From Shewanellaceae bacterium UBA2521 (lineage in GTDB: Bacteria > Pseudomonadota > Gammaproteobacteria > Enterobacterales > Shewanellaceae), in contig DDNL01000034.1 in the NCBI GenBank assembly GCA_002341165.1, positions 4,384 to 28,016 on the forward strand: a stretch of DNA of 23,633 nucleotides. The letters run 5' to 3'. How positions within the stretch are numbered: position 1 is the first letter of the stretch; each line of letters opens with the position of its first letter. The notes below the pieces were generated by a model, which saw nothing but the letters and a program-made list of their open reading frames with translations, did not search any database and was not told the origin of the DNA. The translations under genes and the position numbers were made by a program. Positions 7,871 through 14,740 of the stretch are shown here, piece after piece.

Positions 7871-8305
7871 AATTTGTTCTCATTCATGAGCCTGATGCGC
7901 TCTATCGGCATCCACCATTGCGATATCAAAAGCATGATGCATGCCTAACACAACAAGGCTCACATTGATCATATTTTTTGTTGATCCAAATACCCATAAT
8001 GCAAAGTAGAGTACAATAAATAGAGATCAATGAGTCCTTGAGGTATGCTTGTTTTCAGGTCTCAATATAAGTTATTCCATGTCTATGGAACATACATTAT
8101 ATCTTATGATACAACACCACTTTGCTGACGTGATGACGATCAAGCGCATATAAAAGATAATAAGACCAGCTTGTAGCAAGTTTATACCACCTAAAGCAGA
8201 TAGAAAAAGTAAATCGATACAGCATATGCGAAAAGTTTCTATATTCAATAAGTAACATAAAAAATAAAACATATATGCTTCTAGAGATCACAATACATAT
8301 ATTAT
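7871..8305. other. Intergenic region between RTX and hydrolase genes
   Basis: These 435 bases should hold the 3' end signals of the minus-strand RTX gene and the promoter of the minus-strand hydrolase. I see a 6-bp hairpin with a tetraloop (ttccat-gtct-atggaa, 8075-8090) and a second inverted repeat around the RTX stop (agatca 8285-8290, tgatct 8310-8315), neither with a good T tract. Two short minus-strand reading frames overlap here but lack a convincing ribosome site. Confidence 0.5.
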
Positions 8306-10912
8306 TTAATGATCTATATACATGTGTTGTGGTGTGAAAGCTGGCAATACTGTCTGAGTACCTAAAGATAACGGAGCGTCTTGCACGACCTTTTTCTCAA
8401 AACTACTCATAGCCTGCGTGAGACCTGTATATTTCTCATCATACTCAGGTAATTCAAGAGGGCTTACAGAAGTGCCATCGGCAAACTCGACTATCTCTAT
8501 CACCCCATCAGGCTCTAAAGCAGATTGAATATAAATCTGATTACCCTCTTCTTTTTTACCTACATATAAAGTGATAGAAGCGCCACGAAGCTCCTGTGAG
8601 ACTTGATCCACAGAAATATCTTGGCCGAAAAGAATTCTATCTCGACTAGATAAGGTATCACCTTGATCGTAAATCACATCCTTCCCGTCTCCTTGGTGAT
8701 ACAGATAGGTATCATTCCCCTTGCCACCAAAAAGATGATCTTGTCCTTTGCCGCCTATAAGCGTCTCATCTAAGTGATGACCATAAAGGTAATCATTATC
8801 AGCAGAGCCTTCAATGGTAAGTAAGTTGGGAGCAGATAAATTAAATTGAATTAACGTATCATTGGAAAAATAAAAATGATCAATAAAATAATCTTCGGAG
8901 TCAAAAAATTGATGCACAATGATTTTATCTTGCTCTACAGCTTCAGGGTGATAATAAATATATAAATCAGATTGAAAGCGCTCTAATGTGATATGTTCTG
9001 GCAAAATTCCCTGACCAAAATAAATATCATTTTTTCCACTTTTTTCATTTATTTCGTCAACGCCATCGCCTCTGTTAAAAATATAAGTATCTCTTTCATA
9101 GCCACCTTGTAAATGATCTCGACCTTGTCCTCCGTTGAAAATATTATGTCCGTATAAAGCACCAACAAGCGCATCGTCCCCTTTTCCACCTAGCAAACTG
9201 TAATTACATGACTTCACAAAGCTCTCGGGCTCGACAACTTCAATGTGATCAGACCCAGTCGTACCTAACATTCTAATACCTGTTCTCCAGATGAACGATA
9301 AGTCTTGCTCTGCTCCATTGGCAAAGCGCAATGTTCGAGGTGACCCCTTTTGATAAAATGTTTTTAGCTGAATCAAGTCACCGATATCATTTCCATGAGG
9401 ATCCATCACCAGCAAGCGCAACATTGCATGCTGCTCTTGTAGCGCTCCTTTGACTAAAGGTTTCACAATCCTTATATGTTCAGGCAAAATGCCCTGCCCT
9501 AATTCAATAGTACCTTGGCCTTGTATCACAAGGTGGCCATCACCCCGATCAAAATGAAATCTATTCTTTACACCGCGTGCTTGAATATGATCCTGTCCTT
9601 TCCCTGAAAAAAATTGCGTTGCTCCCATGTGACCGACTAACACATCATCTTTCTCCGTTCCGTATATACTTTGACTGCGTTGAATCAGATCTGACCATGT
9701 TAATATTTCACCTGTATGAAAAACAACTTGTTCTATTTTATGCCTTTGATTCAATATCCATTTTTGAAAGTTCATTTTATGCAAGCGTTCTTTACGCAAT
9801 CGCATCAGAAGAATCGATATCGCATCATCATTTTTGAGTTGTAAGAGTAAGCTATAATATGCCCATGAAGATGAACGAGACGGCTTTTTTGTCAACGTTA
9901 CCTGTAGATGTTCAGGAGCAATACCCTCACCAAAAATAATTTGGTCAATGCCACCTGTATCTTCTATTGTATCTACGCCATCGCCTGCATGAAATAAATA
10001 GGTATCACGACTATAACCCGATTCCATCAGATCTTGCCCTAAGCCGCCTACAATAAAATTACGATAAAACTTTTGTATTTCTGGCGTATTACGTATACGA
10101 ATTATATCGTTACCGGCATCTCCTGAAATATGGTTATGACCGTAACCGATAATCAACACATCATTTCCCTCGCCACCATGAATGAGATTGTTGCCATAGT
10201 TCGCTTCAATAACATCGTCACCTGCACCACCATATAACTTATCATCGCCGTGAAAGCCATGAATTAAATCGTGACCTGCTAAACCTTTGAGCTCATCAGG
10301 ATAAGGTGTACCTTGCAAGATATCCGTTTGATCTGTGCCTTCCTTAACTTGACCTAAAGGCGAAGCAGGCATGCTACGCATTTTAATCGTCTCCACAGAT
10401 AGAGCAGCCATATCCTGCTGTTGCGTCATTTCTATGACATCATCCCAGAGCAAAGTCGCATCTTTTTCAAAGACAAATTCTTCAATGCGTTGGTTATCTC
10501 GAGTAAAAGCCTGCGATATCGTTAATTGATCTCCGGTCATGCGTGTTTTATTATCTACCAACAATATCACTAAATCGCCTAATTCATTTTCGACAAACTT
10601 CACGTTGCTATGTTTAATACCTTGACCAAAAAGTACCTTATCGTATCCTTGCTTATCCGAAATAAGATCTTGCTCATCATCAAAATTAAACTGATATAAC
10701 TCATCGCCATGACGATCTTTGATTGTGTCATAACCTTTCCCACCATGAATATAATCATGACCTAATCCACCTCGAATCGTGTCATGACCGCTGTAACCAT
10801 AAATTTGATCTTGACTCGATTGACCTTTCAGTACATTACCTTGCTTGTCACCCTCGATCATCTGATAATTTTTTAAACTCGGTTTACGCTTAGAGGTATC
10901 GGAATGCTTCAT
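8306..10912 (-). CDS. RTX (hemolysin-type calcium-binding repeat) protein, 868 aa
   Basis: Nearly the whole protein is made of RTX material. Blocks of GGxGxDxUx nonapeptides lie at about 40-66, 205-275, 573-608 and 700-735. They are followed by related units GDGxDxIxD...DxIxFGxGIxPEH at about 75-100, 308-334, 615-640 and 739-768, with a degenerate one at 457-480. The spacers resemble the haemolysin-type calcium-binding-related domain (for example DLVILLVDN...GDQLTISQAF and RIEEFVF at 113-148). There is no N-terminal signal peptide, as expected for type I secretion with a C-terminal signal, and no recognisable enzyme or pore-forming domain. After Ca2+-driven folding outside the cell it may be an adhesin, surface or biofilm protein. 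ATG 10912 has ACAGGAGT 8 nt upstream. No ABC exporter, membrane-fusion or acyltransferase gene is nearby. Confidence 0.92.
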   Translation of the reverse strand: MKHSDTSKRKPSLKNYQMIEGDKQGNVLKGQSSQDQIYGYSGHDTIRGGLGHDYIHGGKGYDTIKDRHGDELYQFNFDDEQDLISDKQGYDKVLFGQGIKHSNVKFVENELGDLVILLVDNKTRMTGDQLTISQAFTRDNQRIEEFVFEKDATLLWDDVIEMTQQQDMAALSVETIKMRSMPASPLGQVKEGTDQTDILQGTPYPDELKGLAGHDLIHGFHGDDKLYGGAGDDVIEANYGNNLIHGGEGNDVLIIGYGHNHISGDAGNDIIRIRNTPEIQKFYRNFIVGGLGQDLMESGYSRDTYLFHAGDGVDTIEDTGGIDQIIFGEGIAPEHLQVTLTKKPSRSSSWAYYSLLLQLKNDDAISILLMRLRKERLHKMNFQKWILNQRHKIEQVVFHTGEILTWSDLIQRSQSIYGTEKDDVLVGHMGATQFFSGKGQDHIQARGVKNRFHFDRGDGHLVIQGQGTIELGQGILPEHIRIVKPLVKGALQEQHAMLRLLVMDPHGNDIGDLIQLKTFYQKGSPRTLRFANGAEQDLSFIWRTGIRMLGTTGSDHIEVVEPESFVKSCNYSLLGGKGDDALVGALYGHNIFNGGQGRDHLQGGYERDTYIFNRGDGVDEINEKSGKNDIYFGQGILPEHITLERFQSDLYIYYHPEAVEQDKIIVHQFFDSEDYFIDHFYFSNDTLIQFNLSAPNLLTIEGSADNDYLYGHHLDETLIGGKGQDHLFGGKGNDTYLYHQGDGKDVIYDQGDTLSSRDRILFGQDISVDQVSQELRGASITLYVGKKEEGNQIYIQSALEPDGVIEIVEFADGTSVSPLELPEYDEKYTGLTQAMSSFEKKVVQDAPLSLGTQTVLPAFTPQHMYIDH

Positions 10913-11110
10913 GCTTATTACTCCTGTAAAAATGAAAAGCCAATATCTTTATTTTAAGCAACTTGTTCTGCATCAACATTGAATCTTAAGCAGATAAAGA
11001 GGGAAAGATAGAGTGAACAGAAGATCCTAATCCAAAATATAAGCAATATAAGCAAAGAATAATATTGAAAGAAAAATGCAAAGAAAAATGCAAAGAAAAA
11101 AAGCGAAAGC

Positions 11111-11138
11111 GGTGACTCTTTCGAAAGAAACAGTCACC
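11111..11138 (-). terminator. Terminator-like hairpin, minus strand
   Basis: A 7-bp stem (ggtgact 11111-11117, agtcacc 11132-11138) encloses a second small stem (ctttc-gaaag). On the minus strand it is followed by a long T-rich run (GCTTTCGCTTTTTTTCTTTG). It would terminate a minus-strand transcript coming from the right, although no convincing gene ends there. Confidence 0.5.
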
Positions 11139-11229
11139 TGCATCTATTTAAGTGCAATGATATCAAGCCATGGATAAATTAAGTTGCAGGCTCCATTAAT
11201 TCTGATATCTTTTGGTAGAAATTGGGTAC

Positions 11230-11267
11230 CTCATCCAGGTGGATGGATGAGCGACTGGAACCTTTTT
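11230..11267 (+). terminator. Hairpin followed by T run, possible end of a small RNA
   Basis: A perfect 7-bp stem (ctcatcc 11230-11236, ggatgag 11245-11251) with an 8-nt loop lies inside a weaker outer pairing (ggt / acc), and CCTTTTT follows on the plus strand. No plus-strand ORF precedes it, so a small RNA ending here is possible. Confidence 0.35.
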
Positions 11268-11588
11268 CATTACAAAAATAGCGAAAATAAAAAAATATTT
11301 AGCAAAGGCTATGTCACGCATAAACGCGTTCGATATGTTCACTAAATAAAACCTAATAAGAATGAAATAAGAATAAAGTAAGCTAAGCCCAGAATTTATC
11401 TCCAATACAGCTCATCTCAGCGCAGCATATGAGACTCTATATTCGTAGCTGTCATGATCAAAGCACTATATTTGCCATGTATACAACAAGACGAAGACTT
11501 TATATGCCATACATAAATCAAATATGGAATGAAGATTGCAACAAAATAAACCATTCACCATGACGCAATAACCACAGTCGGAGCTACT

Positions 11589-12860
11589 ATGAAATATTTA
11601 ACAGCTTACCTTTTTTTATTAACCATGCTTTTCAGTACAGCTTGTTCTGAGGATTCGAGTGACGGGAGTACCGAAGAAGCTACCAGTAGTTTACAAAACG
11701 ATAACAGTGGTAATGACGACGTTGTTGACATTGGCGATGGTCCTGGCGGTACAAGCGGCGGTGATGGCACCGGGGGCGGCGAAGTAGTAGATGATGGCAG
11801 TGGTAATAACATTACTGTTGACGTTGATTATAAGCAGGCAGTCGACGAAGCCAATATAGGCCTTCCAATAGATCCCACCACACTCATTCGTACAACAAGG
11901 ATAGAGATACCTCTAGAATTCAACGAGACTCAAATATTGAGTGCAGTAACTGCTACTGCTACCATTTCAAATTTTGCACCCAATGTACACAACAGCTACA
12001 GCATTGCGGCTCCAAATTTAGTGGTTCAAGATTCCGCTGGAAACAATCATCCAATTGTCTTTTATTTTTTTCCATACAAAGAAACCAATACCAAGCTCAG
12101 CTTTGATGTTTATGTGACACTGAATAACAAAGCATACAATGCTTTGAGTTATAACCAGTCTCACACTGCATATTATCTACGTGGTCCCGTGACACCTGGA
12201 ACTCCTGCCGTAGAGCACCAATCATCCGAAAAATGGGGCTTTAGCAATAGCAATGAACTAAATGAGATACCTACATGGAAACCTGGAGGTATTGCGGTCG
12301 ACTCCAGCGCAAATGAACTCAGCATAACGCCTTCGTACACAAAACACCCCTGCTATAGTGCATATTCAGGAACAGACTGCGATACATTAGCATCGAATGC
12401 AACAAACCTCATGTATGACAAATTAAAGCTACAACCCATTGCAACGGTAGGTTATCAAGATTACAATTGGCTTACGTACGAGTTCAAGACACCTGGACTC
12501 TCTACTGCACCTGGAGACTCTGGCATCATAGAGAATCCAACTGAAGCGCAAAAACAGGCTGCTACTGCAGAAACATTAGATGAATTAAAAGCTAACGTGA
12601 GCAGTGGCGCAAAAGATATCGGTTGGCGCGGTCTAGATGTAAGTGTGCGTAATCAAATTATCCGCTATCATGGTACAGAAGTTCAATTCAGTTGGAAAAA
12701 TGTCACCAACAATCCGGATGACCATATCAGAATACCTGAAAATAGCATTAAAATATCGCATGCTACTGAAGGTGTAACAAATGATTCACCCACTCCAGTG
12801 GCCATAACACACGCGGCAATAGATGCAGTTCTGGAAGTACAAAACGTCTCTGAAGACTAA
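11589..12860 (+). CDS. Lipoprotein with Gly/Asp-rich tether, paralog 1
   Basis: The 423-residue product begins with a lipoprotein signal ending in LFSTAC, giving lipidated Cys19. Ser at +2 predicts outer-membrane sorting. A disordered acidic stretch (20-48) leads to the tether GDGPGGTSGGDGTGGG (49-64), then a globular domain I do not recognise. That domain shares segments with the next gene: NITVDVDY, DPTTLIRTTRIEIPLEF, HPIVFYFFPYK, TLNNKAYNALSYNQS, TAYYLRG, IATVGYQDYNWLTY and RNQIIRYHGTEVQFSW. Two cysteines in CYSAYSGTDC suggest a disulfide. CGGAG lies just before ATG 11589. It is the first of a tandem pair, each with its own matching terminator. A surface-exposed or periplasmic binding role is plausible; no enzyme motif is seen. 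Confidence 0.88.
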   Translation: MKYLTAYLFLLTMLFSTACSEDSSDGSTEEATSSLQNDNSGNDDVVDIGDGPGGTSGGDGTGGGEVVDDGSGNNITVDVDYKQAVDEANIGLPIDPTTLIRTTRIEIPLEFNETQILSAVTATATISNFAPNVHNSYSIAAPNLVVQDSAGNNHPIVFYFFPYKETNTKLSFDVYVTLNNKAYNALSYNQSHTAYYLRGPVTPGTPAVEHQSSEKWGFSNSNELNEIPTWKPGGIAVDSSANELSITPSYTKHPCYSAYSGTDCDTLASNATNLMYDKLKLQPIATVGYQDYNWLTYEFKTPGLSTAPGDSGIIENPTEAQKQAATAETLDELKANVSSGAKDIGWRGLDVSVRNQIIRYHGTEVQFSWKNVTNNPDDHIRIPENSIKISHATEGVTNDSPTPVAITHAAIDAVLEVQNVSED

Positions 12861-12866
12861 AAAAAA

Positions 12867-12910
12867 GAGACTTACATAAGCTATACATTTATGTAAGTCT
12901 CATTTCTTTT
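12867..12910 (+). terminator. Rho-independent terminator after lipoprotein paralog 1
   Basis: A perfect 13-bp stem (gagacttacataa 12867-12879, ttatgtaagtctc 12889-12901) with a 9-nt loop is followed by ATTTCTTTT. The core of the stem is repeated after paralog 2. Confidence 0.85.
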
Positions 12911-13037
12911 CTCGCTGTCAAACAAGCGCAGATCATCAATTTATAATCCTTTTGCCATAGCACATAAAAATACGACTTTTATGCTTTAGGCATTCATATT
13001 GCATAGCATTACTATAACAGTAACTCTAAGTGAATTT

Positions 13038-14285
13038 ATGATGATAAAAAATAATCAACACCACACTATAAAAAAAAGCTTACCTCTATACCTTATTTTA
13101 GGGAGCCTATTTTTTATGACTGCTTGCTCTGATAACAGTAACGGTAGTCCTGCAGCTAATTTAGCCAACATTGGTGATGGCCCTGGAGGCACTCGTGGTG
13201 GTGATGGCACAGGAGGCGGCAAACAAGAACAAAATGAAAACCAACAAAATATTACGGTAGATGTTGACTACACACAGACAGTTGAAGAAAAACATCTAGG
13301 CATACCTCAAGATCCGACTAAGTTTATTCGAAAAACAAGAATCAAGATACCTCTAAGTTTTGCATTTGCAGAGGTCTATAAAAATTTACCCCTTTTGAGT
13401 CAGAGAGTTCAAGATTTTGCGCCTAATAAATACAAAAGCTATCGTATTGCACATGAAGACTTAGTGGTTCAAGACTCTAATGGAACCAAGCACCCAATTG
13501 TCTTTTATTTTGTTCCATATAAAACGAAGCACCAGAAAATTTTTATTGAAGTGTATACAACACTCAATAATAAAGCCTATAACACTTTAAGCTATAACCA
13601 ATCTCAAACTGCCTATTATCTGCGTGGTATCATGCTAAGCAATACTGAATATGTCTCATCAACAAAATGGGGCTTTAGTGATAATTCAGATGACATGAGC
13701 TCATGGAAATCAGGTAGTATCACGATAAACCGTCAAGGAGCAATAGAACTCGCTCCCACAAGAACTCTGTACCCCTGTTATAAAGAATATAACAATAAGG
13801 ATTGTGATATATATGATAAAGATGAGAACAACCAAAACATCGTCAAAGATCTTATTACATTCCAACCTATTGCAACAGTAGGCTACCAAGACTACAACTG
13901 GTTTACATATAACTTTCAAACTCAGGCTCTTCGAGATCACGCTATATCTTCTAATACATCTGACCAGATTAAAAAATTAGCTATGGAAGAAACCTTAAAG
14001 GTATTAAAAAATAATGTGGATTCTCAAAAAAAAGATATTGGCTGGTATGGCCTAGAAGAAAGTTATCGTAATAAAATTATTCGCTACCATGGTACAGAGG
14101 TCCTATTCACGTGGACGAAACCCAAAACTAACGATGCGAAGATACGCATACCTAAAAATGGTATCAAAATATCCCATACAACTGAGGGAGCCGCAAATCA
14201 ATCACTAAACTTGGTTGAGATTACACATGACGAAATGACGCATGAATTAAAAATCCACCAAGTCACGGAAAAAGCGAACAATTAA
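13038..14285 (+). CDS. Lipoprotein with Gly/Asp-rich tether, paralog 2
   Basis: The product of about 415 residues starts with a basic N-region and a hydrophobic stretch ending in FFMTAC, giving lipidated Cys30; Ser at +2 predicts the outer membrane. It then repeats the architecture of the upstream gene: a tether GDGPGGTRGGDGTGGG and a domain colinear with paralog 1 (NITVDVDYTQ, FIRKTRIKIPL, HPIVFYFVPYK, TLNNKAYNTLSYNQS, TAYYLRG, IATVGYQDYNWFTY, KDIGWYGL, IIRYHGTEVLFTW). The cysteine pair is conserved (CYKEYNNKDC). I place the start at the ATG-ATG pair 13038/13041; a frame from 12999 would give an atypical signal peptide. The ribosome site is weak. Codon choice differs widely from paralog 1, so the duplication is not recent. 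Confidence 0.85.
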   Translation: MMIKNNQHHTIKKSLPLYLILGSLFFMTACSDNSNGSPAANLANIGDGPGGTRGGDGTGGGKQEQNENQQNITVDVDYTQTVEEKHLGIPQDPTKFIRKTRIKIPLSFAFAEVYKNLPLLSQRVQDFAPNKYKSYRIAHEDLVVQDSNGTKHPIVFYFVPYKTKHQKIFIEVYTTLNNKAYNTLSYNQSQTAYYLRGIMLSNTEYVSSTKWGFSDNSDDMSSWKSGSITINRQGAIELAPTRTLYPCYKEYNNKDCDIYDKDENNQNIVKDLITFQPIATVGYQDYNWFTYNFQTQALRDHAISSNTSDQIKKLAMEETLKVLKNNVDSQKKDIGWYGLEESYRNKIIRYHGTEVLFTWTKPKTNDAKIRIPKNGIKISHTTEGAANQSLNLVEITHDEMTHELKIHQVTEKANN

Positions 14286-14306
14286 ATCCCAAAGATTGAC
14301 ACTCAA

Positions 14307-14352
14307 AAGACTTACATAAGCAGAAGTTTATGTAAGTCTTCTCTTTTTATTT
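14307..14352 (+). terminator. Rho-independent terminator after lipoprotein paralog 2
   Basis: A perfect 13-bp stem (aagacttacataa 14307-14319, ttatgtaagtctt 14328-14340) with an 8-nt loop is followed by CTCTTTTTATTT. Eleven stem bases are the same as in the terminator after paralog 1. Confidence 0.88.
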
Positions 14353-14516
14353 AAGTCATAAAACACGATCTAAACTTCATATCCGCATTTTGCTATGAAA
14401 TCAAACGCTGATGGCTCACCTACTTAAGGTCAAGTTTCAAGTCAAGTTTGAATATACACTTGTGACCATATATAGGCAATACAAGGACACTTGTAGCAAG
14501 GTTATACAGGGGTAAG

Positions 14517-14563
14517 TTACTGTTTAAAAAATATTATTTTAAACATTGTTTAAAATACAGTAA
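14517..14563. promoter_or_regulatory. Operator-like cluster of TGTTTAAAA half-sites
   Basis: Three copies of one 9-mer occur: TGTTTAAAA at 14521-14529, its reverse complement at 14537-14545, and TGTTTAAAA again at 14547-14555. The last two form a perfect 9-1-9 palindrome. The cluster is bracketed by a further inverted repeat (ttactgt 14517-14523, acagtaa 14557-14563). This looks like a binding site for a dimeric or multimeric regulator about 180 nt before the next gene. The regulator is unknown. The rest of the gap 14286-14740 holds only the preceding terminator and a short direct repeat (tcaagttt, near 14430-14447). Confidence 0.5.
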
Positions 14564-14740
14564 ATAAGGTCAACTTTTGGGTCTACTTTCGTCAGAGGTT
14601 CTTCATAAGAGTGTCTAAAATATATGCTGTGGCTTCATAGCTGCTTTTCTATGACTGCAACTATGACCTACTTTTATAAAGCCTGCATTTTCGGAACAAG
14701 CACTTGATTTTGATAATCTAGGTTGCAATCTGATACGATT

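Larger units (their letters stand above)
10913..11588. other. Intergenic region with repeats and structured elements
   Basis: These 676 bases separate the divergent RTX gene and the first lipoprotein gene. They hold a tandem 12-bp repeat (aaagaaaaatgc, two full copies plus a partial) near 11068-11100, the hairpin at 11111-11138 and the hairpin at 11230-11251 described separately. A 69-codon minus-strand frame at 11196-11405 would need a TTG start without a ribosome site, so I do not call it. Confidence 0.5.

Noticed and set aside
8072..8291. Two overlapping minus-strand frames of about 65 codons between the RTX and hydrolase genes
   Set aside because: They overlap each other in different frames and lack ribosome sites and recognisable features; likely chance.
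9577..9837. Plus-strand 86-codon frame inside the RTX gene
   Set aside because: It lies antisense within a clearly coding repeat protein and has no supporting signals.
8306..10912. Considered as a pore-forming RTX toxin (HlyA type)
   Set aside because: There is no hydrophobic pore region, no acylation-site context, and no hlyC/B/D neighbours.
11040..11100. Short tandem repeats considered as a CRISPR array
   Set aside because: The 12-bp A-rich units are contiguous without spacers, and no cas genes are present.
11221..11270. Considered as a known riboswitch upstream of the lipoprotein gene
   Set aside because: I could match no conserved riboswitch core, and it lies more than 300 nt from the start codon.
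11196..11405. Minus-strand 69-codon frame, hydrophobic product, followed by a terminator-like hairpin at 11111-11138
   Set aside because: It needs a TTG start with no ribosome site, and its composition fits translated AT-rich noncoding DNA. The hairpin alone is not enough.
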